Shown here in pieces: positions 1 to 9,265 of a stretch of DNA of 64,000 bases. Positions within the stretch are counted from its first letter, which is position 1. The number at the start of each line of letters is the position of its first letter. The position numbers and the translations under genes were made by a program. The notes beneath the pieces were generated by a model, which worked only from the letters and a program-made list of their open reading frames with translations, did no database searches and had not been told where the DNA came from. This DNA is from JBHIYN01 sp041984235 (GTDB taxonomy: Bacteria > Pseudomonadota > Gammaproteobacteria > Ga0077536): the NCBI GenBank assembly GCA_041984235.1, contig JBHIYN010000001.1, forward strand, positions 124,001 to 188,000. Reading direction: 5' to 3'.

Positions 1-671
1 AGCCGGACGACATCACCTGCGGGCCGACCTGCCTGCACGCGGTCTACCGTTTCCTTGGCCTGGAGCTCGACCTGGCGCGCCTCATTGCCGACATTCCGCA
101 CGTCGACGGCGGCGGCACGCTGGAAGTGCAGCTCGCCTGCGATGCCCTGCGGCGCGGCTTCCGCGCCACTATCTACACCTACAACCTCAACCTGTTCGAC
201 CCGACCTGGTTCGAGCGCCGCGACACCGACATCGGCGCGCGTCTCGCCGCGCGTGCCGCCGCCCGCGACGACCCCAAGCTCGCCTTCGCCTGCGAGCAGT
301 GGCGCGAGTACCTGGCGCTCGGCGGGCGGCTGCGTTTCGTCGATCTCACGCGCGCACTGCTGCGCGGCATGCTGCGACGCGGCGTACCGGTCATCGCAGC
401 GCTCAACGTCACCTACCTGTACCGCCAGGCGCGCGTGTCCGGGCCCGAGGACGAGGCCGACGACGTCAACGGCGAGCCGTGCGGGCACTTCGTCGTGCTC
501 GACGGCTACGATCGCACCGACCGCAGCATCCGTATCAGCGATCCCTACCTGGCCAACCCGGTCGCGGAGGGTCAGCAGTACGCCGTGCACATCGACCGCG
601 TGATCGGCGCCATCCTGCTCGGCGTCATGACCTACGACGCCAGCCTGCTGCTCATCGAGCCGCGCGCATGA
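1..671 (+). CDS. C39-like papain-fold cysteine peptidase (5' truncated)
   Basis: The reading frame is open from the window edge (first full codon at base 3), so the N-terminus lies outside; 222 residues are visible. The pieces of a C39-type cysteine peptidase are present: a nucleophile motif DDITCGPTCL (Cys codon at 18-20), a later GHFVVLDGYD (His codon at 486-488) and ISDPY (Asp codon at 540-542). C39 peptidases usually cleave leader peptides after double glycine, but stand-alone members also act on other peptides. The stop overlaps the start of the next gene (ATGA), and that gene overlaps the third, so the three are probably one transcript with coupled translation. Relatives of this type can carry an N-terminal acetyltransferase domain, which cannot be checked here. 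The fold is fairly sure; the substrate is unknown. Confidence 0.75.
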   Translation, partial: PDDITCGPTCLHAVYRFLGLELDLARLIADIPHVDGGGTLEVQLACDALRRGFRATIYTYNLNLFDPTWFERRDTDIGARLAARAAARDDPKLAFACEQWREYLALGGRLRFVDLTRALLRGMLRRGVPVIAALNVTYLYRQARVSGPEDEADDVNGEPCGHFVVLDGYDRTDRSIRISDPYLANPVAEGQQYAVHIDRVIGAILLGVMTYDASLLLIEPRA

Positions 672-2146
672 GCGCGCTGCTGGTCGTCGACAATCCGAAG
701 CGCTGGCCGCTCGCGATCCCCGGGGTCGAGGTGATCGCGGCGCGCGACTACCTGACCGAACGCCGCTACAGCGACCTGCGTGCGGCCAAGGTCTTCAACC
801 TGTGCCGCTCCTACCGCTACCAGAGCGTCGGCTACTACGTCTCGCTGCTGGCCGAGGCGCGCGGGCATCGGCCGCTGCCGACCATCGGCACGATCCAGGA
901 TCTGCGCTCGCCAGCGGTGGTACGCACCCTCTCCGGTGAGCTCGACGAACGCGTGCAGCGCCTGTTCAAGCCGCTGCGTTCACGCAGCTTCGAGCTGAGC
1001 ATCTATTTCGGGCGCAACACCGCGCAGCGTTACCTGCCGCTGGCGCGCGCCTTGTTCGACCTGTTCCCGGCGCCGCTGCTGCGCGCCCGCTTCGAGCGCA
1101 GCGGTGCGCGCTGGGAGCTGCGCTCGATAGCGCTGCTCGCCGGCAGCGAGGTGCCGGACGCCCATCGCGGCTTCGTTGGCGAGGCCGCCGCGATGCACTT
1201 TGCCGGGGCGCGCAGCCGGCGCCGCCGGCGCAGCGCGCCGCGCTTCGATCTCGCCATCCTGGTCAACCCGGACGAGCCGTCGCCGCCGTCGGACGCGCGC
1301 GCGCTGCGCCGCTTCGAGCGCGCGGCCGACGCGGTCGGCTTCAGCACCGAGCGCATCACGCGTGACGACGCCGGCCGCCTGGCCGAGTTCGACGCGCTGT
1401 TCATACGCGAAACCACCGCGGTCAACCATCACACCTTCCGCATGGCGAGCCGCGCCGAGGCCGAGGGGCTGGTGGTGATCGACGATCCGCGCTCGATCAT
1501 CCGCTGCACGAACAAGGTCTACCTGGCCGAGCTGCTCGAACGACACGACGTCGCCACCCCGGACACGCTCATCGTGCATCGCGGCAACACCGCGCAGGTC
1601 GAGCCCGTGTGCGGCTTCCCCTGCGTACTGAAGGCGCCGGACAGCTCGTTCTCCGCCGGCGTGGTCAAGGCCGACGACGCCGACGCACTGGCGCGTGCAC
1701 TGGACAAGTTCTTCGCGCGTTCGGACCTGGTCGTCGCCCAGGCCTTCGTGCCCACCGATTTCGACTGGCGCGTAGGCGTGCTGGACGGCCGCCCGCTGTA
1801 CGTCTGCCGCTACCACATGGCCAAGCGCCACTGGCAGATCATCCAGCGCGACGACAGCGGCAACACCGCGGCGGAGGGTGCCGTCGACACGCTCGCCGTG
1901 GCCGAGGCGCCGGCCGACATCGTGCGCACCGCGGTGCGTGCCGCCAACCTCGTCGGCGACGGCCTCTACGGCGTCGATTTGAAGCGCGTCGGGCGGCGGG
2001 TGGTGGTGATCGAGGTCAACGACAACCCCAGCCTCGATGCCGGCTACGAGGATCGCATTCTCAAGGACGCGCTCTACCGCGAGATCGCGGGCTCGCTGAT
2101 GCGGCGCGTGATCGCGCGCAAGCGGCTGGAGTTCGAGCCGTCGTGA
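668..2146 (+). CDS. RimK-like ATP-grasp ligase with RLAN-type N-terminal domain
   Basis: 492 residues from ATG 668, inside the stop of the peptidase gene. The N-terminal half (about 1-210, starting MSALLVVDNPKRWPL) resembles the RLAN domain that precedes some RimK-like ATP-grasp enzymes. The C-terminal half is ATP-grasp: a nucleotide-binding region around FPCVLKAPDSSFSAGVVK and a magnesium-ligand motif VVVIEVNDNPSLDAGYED. Enzymes of this family form amide or peptide bonds through an acyl-phosphate, often adding amino acids to peptide or protein ends. RimK itself glutamylates ribosomal protein S6, but this protein is longer and sits with a peptidase and a GCS2 ligase, so a dedicated peptide product or protein-tail modification is more likely (inference). 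A longer upstream frame exists but only the 668 start gives the family N-terminus. Confidence 0.8.
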   Translation: MSALLVVDNPKRWPLAIPGVEVIAARDYLTERRYSDLRAAKVFNLCRSYRYQSVGYYVSLLAEARGHRPLPTIGTIQDLRSPAVVRTLSGELDERVQRLFKPLRSRSFELSIYFGRNTAQRYLPLARALFDLFPAPLLRARFERSGARWELRSIALLAGSEVPDAHRGFVGEAAAMHFAGARSRRRRRSAPRFDLAILVNPDEPSPPSDARALRRFERAADAVGFSTERITRDDAGRLAEFDALFIRETTAVNHHTFRMASRAEAEGLVVIDDPRSIIRCTNKVYLAELLERHDVATPDTLIVHRGNTAQVEPVCGFPCVLKAPDSSFSAGVVKADDADALARALDKFFARSDLVVAQAFVPTDFDWRVGVLDGRPLYVCRYHMAKRHWQIIQRDDSGNTAAEGAVDTLAVAEAPADIVRTAVRAANLVGDGLYGVDLKRVGRRVVVIEVNDNPSLDAGYEDRILKDALYREIAGSLMRRVIARKRLEFEPS

Positions 2147-3348
2147 GCGGCGCCGTGCTGCACGCTTTCGCCGCCTTCGGCATCGAGATCGAGTACATGA
2201 TCGTCGATCGCGAGAGCCTGGACGTGCGCCCGCTGGCCGACCGGCTGCTGGAAACGGCGGCGGGGGAGGCCACCGCCGAGCTCGAACGCGGCACCATCGC
2301 GTGGTCGAACGAGCTCAGCCTGCATGTCATCGAGCTCAAGACCAACGGTCCGGCGCCCGGACTCGACGGGCTGGACCGCCACTTCGCCGCCGAACTCGCC
2401 TGGATCGACGAGCTGCTGGCGCCGCTGGGCGCGCGCATCCTGCCCGGGGCCATGCATCCGTGGATGGACCCGCACCGCGAGCAGCACCTGTGGCCGCACG
2501 AGCAGAACGAGATCTACCGTGCCTACGACCGCCTCTTCGACTGCCGCGGCCACGGCTGGGCCAACCTGCAGAGCATGCACGTCAACCTGCCGTTCGCCGA
2601 CGAAACCGAGTTCGTGCGCCTGCACGACGCGATCCGGGCCGCGCTGCCGCTGCTGCCGGCGCTGGCCGCCGCGTCGCCGTTCGCCGACGGCCGTGTCAGC
2701 GGTGTGCTCGACACCCGAATCGACTGCTATCGCAACAACCAGCGCCGCATTCCCGAGATCACCGGGCAGGTGATCCCGGAGCGGATCGCCAGCATCGACG
2801 AGTACCATGCGCGCATCCTCGAGCCGATGTATGCCGCGGTCGCGCCCTACGATCCACAGGGGGTGCTGCACGGGGAGTGGCTCAACTCGCGCGGTGCGAT
2901 CGCGCGTTTCGACCGCGACGCCATCGAGATCCGCGTGCTCGATGCGCAGGAGAGCCCGCGTGCAGACCTCGCCGTGGCACGGGCGGTGACCGGCCTGGTG
3001 CGGGCACTGTACGAGGAGCGCACCAGCAGCGCGGCGGTGCAGGCGCGGCTGGACACCGGGTTGTTGGCGGAGCAGTTCCTGCGCTGCATGCGCGACGCCG
3101 ACCGTGCGCGTCTCGCCGCGCCCCTGCGCGACGCGCTCGGCCTGGGCCGCGAGGTCGCCACCGCGGGTGCTGCCTGGCGCGTGCTCGGCGCGCGCCATGC
3201 CGACGCCGACGACGTGCGCAGCCTGGTCGAGGCCGGGCCGCTGGCGCGGCGCCTGCTCGCCGCCTGCGGTAGTGCCCCGGATCGCGCCGCGCTGCGCGCG
3301 CTCGCCGAACGACTGGCGCAGGCGGCGCGCGACAACGCCTGGTTCTAG
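2143..3348 (+). CDS. GCS2-family carboxylate-amine ligase
   Basis: 401 residues from a GTG start that overlaps the stop of the ATP-grasp gene (GTGA). It begins near AAFGIEIEYMIVD, the typical opening of glutamate-cysteine ligase family 2, followed by ELSLHVIELKTNGPAPG and NLQSMHVNLPF, which match metal- and substrate-binding strands of that fold. GCS2 enzymes join an amine to a side-chain or alpha carboxylate with ATP. True glutathione synthesis is possible but unlikely, because the operon has an ATP-grasp enzyme with an RLAN domain and a C39-like peptidase instead of a glutathione synthetase. The gene ends inside a long perfect hairpin at 3345-3410 that probably terminates the operon. Confidence 0.78.
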   Translation: MSGAVLHAFAAFGIEIEYMIVDRESLDVRPLADRLLETAAGEATAELERGTIAWSNELSLHVIELKTNGPAPGLDGLDRHFAAELAWIDELLAPLGARILPGAMHPWMDPHREQHLWPHEQNEIYRAYDRLFDCRGHGWANLQSMHVNLPFADETEFVRLHDAIRAALPLLPALAAASPFADGRVSGVLDTRIDCYRNNQRRIPEITGQVIPERIASIDEYHARILEPMYAAVAPYDPQGVLHGEWLNSRGAIARFDRDAIEIRVLDAQESPRADLAVARAVTGLVRALYEERTSSAAVQARLDTGLLAEQFLRCMRDADRARLAAPLRDALGLGREVATAGAAWRVLGARHADADDVRSLVEAGPLARRLLAACGSAPDRAALRALAERLAQAARDNAWF

Positions 3349-3410
3349 CCGCCGGCCGGACTCAGGCTCATCTGCTGCGGCAGATGAGCCTGAGTCCGGC
3401 CGGCGGCTAG
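3345..3410. terminator. 66-nt perfect hairpin joining two convergent stop codons
   Basis: Bases 3345-3375 and 3380-3410 are exact reverse complements (31 bp) around a 4-nt loop TGCG. The left arm contains the TAG stop of the GCS2 gene. The right arm ends with the reverse complement of a TAG stop for the truncated DUF3237 copy on the minus strand. There is no T-run, so it is not a textbook intrinsic terminator, but it could stop transcription from both sides. Such a long error-free stem is unusual; a replication fold-back event or an assembly artefact are alternatives. Confidence 0.6.
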
Positions 3411-3584
3411 GCGTTGACGACCTGGTAGACGTCGTACTCCACGCGGCCCGCGCGCAGGCGGCCCTGCGCCACGCAGACGATGTTGTTGACCCACGCGTAG
3501 CGCGGATCGCCGGTCTGCATGCGCGGCGTGGTGACGAAATAGGCCTCGCCGAAGTCGAATTCTCCTTCGCCGGCGAGGGCCTTC
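3409..3584 (-). pseudogene. Truncated second copy of the DUF3237 gene (last 58 codons)
   Basis: Bases 3409-3584 match 6261-6436 over 176 positions with only three mismatches and no gaps. On the minus strand this encodes the C-terminal part of the DUF3237 protein, from GEGEFDFGEAYF to YQVVNA, ending in TAG (3407-3409) instead of TGA. All three differences are synonymous, so the fragment comes from a copy that was under selection until recently. The match stops abruptly at 3584 and no start codon or upstream half is present. It is one half of a direct-repeat pair flanking a lower-GC segment. Confidence 0.85.
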
Positions 3585-4046
3585 CGTTCGCATTCCGTCG
3601 AGGTGCGGGCAAGGATCGGATCGCCCGCGGCCGTAAGTAACCGGACGCCTTAGGTCATTTTTCCGTCGATCCGGCAGTCGTCGTCGTCGCGCACGGTGCT
3701 GGGCGCGATGCGGCTCACGTCGCAACCACGCCGCAGGCTACTGGTGTGAAAGGTGCTCCCTCGCTTGGATTTCATCGTTCCCCGTTCTCGCTGTCGCTGC
3801 ACTATCTCCCATCGCCTCGTCCTGCTTCTTGTTCTTTTGGATTGGTGCCCCCTTTGGAGAATCAGCAAGCCCCACAATGTAAACGAATGTTACGAATTTG
3901 CTGCCGTTCAGAGGCGGAGGTGCAGTACTGGCTTGAACGCGTTCACCGAAATCGATTCACTGAGGTGATCGGTAGGGACCTGGGTCCTAACCAGGAATCT
4001 GTCGTGATAGGGTATTGCCCTGCTGACAGGGAGGGGGGCGTGAACT

Positions 4047-4817
4047 ATGAAGATTGTCATCGCGGCTGCGACAGCGGCTCTTCTGATTGCTAGCGGCAAT
4101 GCTCACGCAGCGTTTAGCTGGGGTCTGAAGTCATTCGAGATTTCAGGTTCTGAGACGTTCTACGATGATTTCGAGGATGGCAGTCTCGCGGTTCCTCCTA
4201 CCAGCCAAATCTTCTTGGCGGGAAATGTGGCAACCGAGACGGGAGGGCAGCTTCTGTTCACCGACGCCGATGGATGGCTTCCGCATCCGGATGTGCCCGG
4301 TCTCGGCTACGACGTGATTCAGGTCGGTAACCTTCCTGACTTCGATCCACCCTTTATTGTGGATGGCCAAGCGCTCGTGCATGGATCATTCGATGCCGAC
4401 ATTGAGGGTCTGATCGCGAGTCCCGAAAGTAGTGGTTACTGGATCCAGGTATTCAATAACCCCGGAACTGATGGCGCGTTCCTGTTCGCGCTAAGCGACG
4501 GTCTGGGTAATGCGGGCGTACTGTTTACGGATGAGAACTATACGATCATATCCGGTCAGCCGCTTCTGCCGGGTATTGATACCCTCGATCTCTTTCTACA
4601 GGTCGACACAGAAGCCGATCAGATCACCGCATGGTTCGCTGCTGACGGCACGCTTACCGTGCTACCTGGGTCCACTGGACTGGTCGGTGGCGCTGTTGCG
4701 TTGGCCGGAGGAAGTGGCCCAGTCGTCGTTCCCCTGCCACCTGCGGTCGTGCTTATGCTTCCGGCTGTAGCGGGCGTAGCGTTAGCTTCACGTCGCCCCG
4801 CGAGGACGGGGGAGTAA
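4047..4817 (+). CDS. Exported VPLPA-CTERM sorting-domain protein
   Basis: 256 residues. A good signal peptide (MKIVIAAATAALLIASGNAHA, cleavage near residue 21) opens the protein. The C-terminus has the tripartite sorting signal of the VPLPA/PEP-CTERM class: motif VVPLPPAVVLML, a hydrophobic helix, then basic ASRRPAR. Such proteins are exported, cut by an exosortase and attached to the cell surface or released. The middle (FYDDFEDGSLAVPP and a beta-rich body) resembles a jelly-roll-like extracellular domain without a recognisable catalytic motif. A G-rich ribosome site (GGGAGGGGGG) lies about 10 bases before ATG 4047. Codon use and GC differ from neighbouring genes, which fits transfer. No exosortase is in the window. 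Confidence 0.75.
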   Translation: MKIVIAAATAALLIASGNAHAAFSWGLKSFEISGSETFYDDFEDGSLAVPPTSQIFLAGNVATETGGQLLFTDADGWLPHPDVPGLGYDVIQVGNLPDFDPPFIVDGQALVHGSFDADIEGLIASPESSGYWIQVFNNPGTDGAFLFALSDGLGNAGVLFTDENYTIISGQPLLPGIDTLDLFLQVDTEADQITAWFAADGTLTVLPGSTGLVGGAVALAGGSGPVVVPLPPAVVLMLPAVAGVALASRRPARTGE

Positions 4818-5182
4818 CGTTGCGGATTGTTGTAGCAAGCGAGGTGTCTCGCTGAGAAGCGCTACGTCTTGGATTTAGTACCTTAGCGTCCGGTTCGTGA
4901 GTTCTAAGAACCGCCGTTATTGGCGCATCGCCGCGGCACTCCAAGCAGAAATAGCGATGTCCGCAATTTGGTCGCTCTTCGAAAATCTGCATTTGGGTAG
5001 CAAACACTTCGAAGGCTGTAATGTTATCGAATGCGCAGGCGCGTCATCTAAAGGAAGGGTGGTGTCATGTCCTATCGCTCTTGTTAGCCTGCAATTGCCG
5101 CTTAGCGCGGGCGGATTAAGAATTTAGAGTTTGCAGAAAATGCAGTGCCTTCTATCGCAGAACAGGACTGCAAGGAGGGGAT
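4818..5182. other. Non-coding spacer within the low-GC insert
   Basis: About 365 bases between the two sorting-signal genes. I see no convincing coding frame, no tRNA and no strong hairpin followed by a T-run. The end holds a strong ribosome site AAGGAGGGG for the gene at 5183. Confidence 0.5.
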
Positions 5183-5971
5183 ATGAAGACCATAGTGCTT
5201 CTAGCGGTGATTGTTGCGCACCTAAGCATAGAGGCGCATGCCGCGCTCGAATCTCGAATTGATGGTGCGGCGTACTACGACACGATTCTTGACGTAACGT
5301 GGTTAGCTGACGCCAATCTAGCGCTGACAGAGCGATTTGGGATTCCACTCCACCCGGGTGGAGTTGGTTCATCGATTGATGACGGTATCGTTTTCGACGG
5401 GAGAATGAGTCGAACTGTGTCGTTGGAGTTCGTTCACAGGATGAATGAAGCGAACTATTTGGGTTTCTCTTCGTGGCGCCTTCCCGCACATAGTCCAGTC
5501 AACGGTACAACGTACGAAATACAGGTTTCTTATGACGCGAGTACGGACCAAGGCTACGGTACGCCGGGCGGCTGGGTTGATGGTGACGATAACCCACAGT
5601 CTGAGCTGGGGCATATGTACTATGTAAACTTAGGTAATCTTGCTCAATGCCCACCTGGGGTGGGTGCAGTTTGCTCTTCGAGCGAGTACCAGCCCGGATG
5701 GGGATTGGTAAATTCTGGGCCGTTTATCAACATCGAGAACGATGCGTATCAATATCGTACCGCACTGACGGCTGGCTCTGGAGGTTTCGGTGAGTTCTGG
5801 TTCTTCAGCGGTTTCCAGGAAACGGTTGATGGAACTTGGGCCTACGTTTGGCCGGTTTTGGACGGCGATCCTGCGGCTGCCGCTGTACCGGTACCGCCGT
5901 CACTTTTGTTGTTCCTTTCGGGCATTTTCATGTTGGCTAGAGGTAGGAAGCACAAGCTGCGAGGAGCATAG
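5183..5971 (+). CDS. Exported DUF1566-like VPLPA/PEP-CTERM protein
   Basis: 262 residues with a signal peptide (MKTIVLLAVIVAHLSIEAHA). The body has the features of the Lcl/DUF1566 type of extracellular domain common in PEP-CTERM proteins: YYDTILDVTWLADANLA near the start, then FSSWRLPAHSPVNG, then a long loop region ending WAYVWPVLDGD. The C-terminus is a sorting signal: VPVPPSLLLFLSGIFML then basic ARGRKHK. It is likely processed by an exosortase and displayed at the surface. A strong ribosome site AAGGAGGGG precedes ATG 5183. Low GC like its neighbour at 4047; the two may have arrived together. The ligand or matrix role is unknown. Confidence 0.78.
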   Translation: MKTIVLLAVIVAHLSIEAHAALESRIDGAAYYDTILDVTWLADANLALTERFGIPLHPGGVGSSIDDGIVFDGRMSRTVSLEFVHRMNEANYLGFSSWRLPAHSPVNGTTYEIQVSYDASTDQGYGTPGGWVDGDDNPQSELGHMYYVNLGNLAQCPPGVGAVCSSSEYQPGWGLVNSGPFINIENDAYQYRTALTAGSGGFGEFWFFSGFQETVDGTWAYVWPVLDGDPAAAAVPVPPSLLLFLSGIFMLARGRKHKLRGA

Positions 5972-6258
5972 GATAGGTCAGACACTACGTGCGGCGTCGA
6001 TTAGAAAGAGTACCTGAAGCGTGGCTTACGACCTTGTCGGTGAGGGCGAGCACGTTGTAAACGGATAGAAGTGGCAGGCAGATTGGGCCGCCTACCATAT
6101 TAACGTTGATCGCCAGCGCGACCGGAGCCACGACCAATACGTGACATTGGCTATTCTCGCTGCAACATCGCAGCGCTAGCCGTCGGTCCAGAAGCGATAA
6201 TTTGGGGGGTGGTTGATCGGGCCCAATAGTGCATGAGCCGGATTTCACGACGCCATCC

Positions 6259-6717
6259 TCAGGCGTTGACGACCTGGTAGACGTCGTACTCCACGCGGCC
6301 CGCGCGCAGGCGGCCCTGCGCCACGCAGACGATGTTGTTGACCCAGGCGTAGCGCGGATCGCCGGTCTGCATGCGCGGCGTGGTGACGAAGTAGGCCTCG
6401 CCGAAATCGAATTCTCCTTCGCCGGCGAGGGCCTTCTGCACTTTCTCGGTCAGCTCTACCTTGCCCACGTACTCGACGTAGATGTAGGCGCCGTCGTCGG
6501 TCTCGAAGGTGGCGCGCACGTCGAGGTGGCCGTGGGTGTCGGTCATGGTCAGCCAGTCGGCGCAGCCGGCGTCACGAATCCTGCCCCTGAGCTTCGGCCC
6601 TTCGAACGCACCGCCGGCAACCTCGACGATGAGCCGGTTGCCGTACTGGGTCGGTCCGACTTCCAACCCGTCGGCGAGGTTGGCGTGGTAGGACAGCAGG
6701 TGTTCGAGTTTCAGCAT
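6259..6717 (-). CDS. DUF3237 family protein
   Basis: 152 residues, start ATG at 6717 with AGGGGAG just upstream. The sequence fits DUF3237, a small beta-barrel family: LEVGPTQYGNRLIVEVAGG near residues 19-37, GRIRDAGCADWLTMTDTHGH around 45-64 and FVTTPRMQTGDPRYAWVNN in the C-terminal third. The biochemical role of the family is not established; genes of this type often sit with catabolic genes. It follows two acyl-CoA dehydrogenase genes on the same strand (46-base gap) and is probably co-transcribed with them. Its last 58 codons are duplicated at 3409-3584. Confidence 0.8.
   Translation of the reverse strand: MLKLEHLLSYHANLADGLEVGPTQYGNRLIVEVAGGAFEGPKLRGRIRDAGCADWLTMTDTHGHLDVRATFETDDGAYIYVEYVGKVELTEKVQKALAGEGEFDFGEAYFVTTPRMQTGDPRYAWVNNIVCVAQGRLRAGRVEYDVYQVVNA
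6261..6436. repeat. Right copy of 176-bp direct repeat (within DUF3237 gene)
   Basis: This copy matches 3409-3584 in the same orientation with three mismatches. It forms the 3' end of the intact DUF3237 gene. The separation of the two copies is 2852 bases, so recombination between them would remove the low-GC segment with both sorting-signal genes and restore a single DUF3237 gene next to the hairpin. Confidence 0.88.
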
Positions 6718-6763
6718 GGTTCTCCCCTCTGGCAGGTGGCCGAAGCGCGCGGGCCGCGCGCGG

Positions 6764-8028
6764 TCATTCGCGCACGCCCTTGGGCGCGCGCTGCTTCATG
6801 AAGCCGAACAGGTAGCCGGCGACGCGGCGCATCTGGATCTCCTCGGCGCCCTCGGTAATGCGATAGCGGCGGTGGTGGCGGTAGATGTGCTCGAACGGCT
6901 TGTGCCGCGAGTAGCCCATGCCGCCGTGCACCTGCATGGCGCGGTCGGCGGCCTCGCAGCACAGCCGGTTGCCCCAGTAGTTGCACATGGAGACCTTGTC
7001 CGAGACCGCGAAAGCACCGTAGGTGTCCATCATCCAGGCGGTCTTGTGGATCAGTGCACGCAGCATCTCGCATTGTGTCTGCAGCTCGACCAGCGGGAAC
7101 TGTATGCCCTGGTTGCTGGCCAGCGGCTTGCCGAACGGCTTGCGCTCCTTCGCATAGGCGACCGCTTCGTTGATGCAGAACTGCGCCGCGCCGAGACTGG
7201 AAGCGGCCTGGCGAATCCGGTTCTCGTTGAAGAAATGCTGCACGACCTGCAGTCCGCGGCCCTCGCCGCCGAACACCGCCGAGTGGGGAACGTGCACGTC
7301 ACGCAGGGTGACGTGGCCGTGGTCAGTCGGCATGTTGAACGTCCACAGCAGCTCCTCGAGCCGGAAGCCGTCGCTGTCGGTCGGTACCAGGAAGGCGGTG
7401 ATGCCCTCGCCGTCGCCGGCGTTGCCCGAGGTGCGGGCGAAGATCAGGTCGCACTTCGCGGTGTGAATGCCGGTGTTCCAGGTCTTCTCGCCGTTGATGC
7501 GCCAGCCGTCGCCGTCACGCACCGCGCTGGTCTCCATGTGGGTCGCGTCGGAGCCGTGCTGCGGCTCGGTGATGCCGAAGGCAATGAAGCCGTCGCCGGT
7601 CGCCAGCGGCTCGACCCATTCTGCCTTCTGCTCCTCGCTGCCGTACTCCAGCATCAGCAGCAGGCCGATGTTGTTGGCGACGATGGCGTGCTCGTTCTGC
7701 AGGTCGCAGTGCAGGCCCAGCCCGCGCGCGGCGAGATGCTCGCGGATCACCGCCATGCCGAGATTGGTGCCGTCGCGTCCGCCGAAGGCCTTCGGAAAGG
7801 CGTAGCGGAAGTGGCCCGCGGCATCGGCGCGGCGGCGCGCCTCGGCCAGCAGCGCCTCCCAGTCCTCGCGCGGGCGGCCGCCGTTGTCCCAGTCGGTGCG
7901 GGCGTGCTCGCGCCGGTGGTCGAAGAAGCGGATGTTGTCGTTCTCCGCCTCCAGCGGCTTGATCTCGCGCTCGATGAAGTCGTCGAGCTCGTCGAGGTAG
8001 GCGGCGAGCTCGGGGGGCAAATCAAAGT

Positions 8029-8032
<4 letters not shown>
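6764..8032 (-). CDS. Acyl-CoA dehydrogenase
   Basis: 422 residues. FAD-dependent acyl-CoA dehydrogenase, introducing an alpha-beta double bond into an acyl-CoA and passing electrons to electron-transfer flavoprotein. Visible signatures: FGITEPQHGSDATHMET (FAD/substrate loop), WRINGEKTWNTG, and near the C-terminus VHGGMGYSRHKPFEHIYR followed by RITEGAEEIQ, the usual position of the catalytic Glu. The N-terminal region (PLEAENDNIRFFDHRREH) is longer than in short-chain enzymes and resembles the group with bulky substrates. Its start overlaps the stop of the second dehydrogenase by 4 bases, so the two are translationally coupled. The substrate cannot be read from the sequence. Confidence 0.88.
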
Positions 8033-9186
<1,154 letters not shown>

Positions 9187-9265
9187 GGGCAAATTCCGTG
9201 AATGGCGAGGGCGCAATCGTGCCGCACGCAGGGGCAAAAGGCCACCGAGTGCCGGTCGCGACCGC

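Larger units (their letters stand above)
3585..6260. other. Candidate genomic island between 176-bp direct repeats
   Basis: This stretch has clearly lower GC and a much less biased third codon position than the rest of the window. It lies between two copies of the DUF3237 3' end. It carries two genes for exported VPLPA-CTERM proteins (4047-4817 and 5183-5971) and no integrase, transposase or tRNA that I can recognise. Non-coding parts: 3585-4046 (no convincing gene; only weak overlapping frames), 4818-5182 (no gene) and 5972-6258 (no gene). The layout suggests gain by recombination through the DUF3237 gene. Confidence 0.6.

Noticed and set aside
3345..3410. Palindrome considered as a phage attachment or IS end
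   Set aside because: No target-site duplication, transposase or integrase near it; its stop-codon position fits a terminator better.
3585..4046. Overlapping plus and minus frames up to 115 codons in the low-GC spacer
   Set aside because: No homology-like motif, poor ribosome sites, and frames compete with each other; treated as non-coding.
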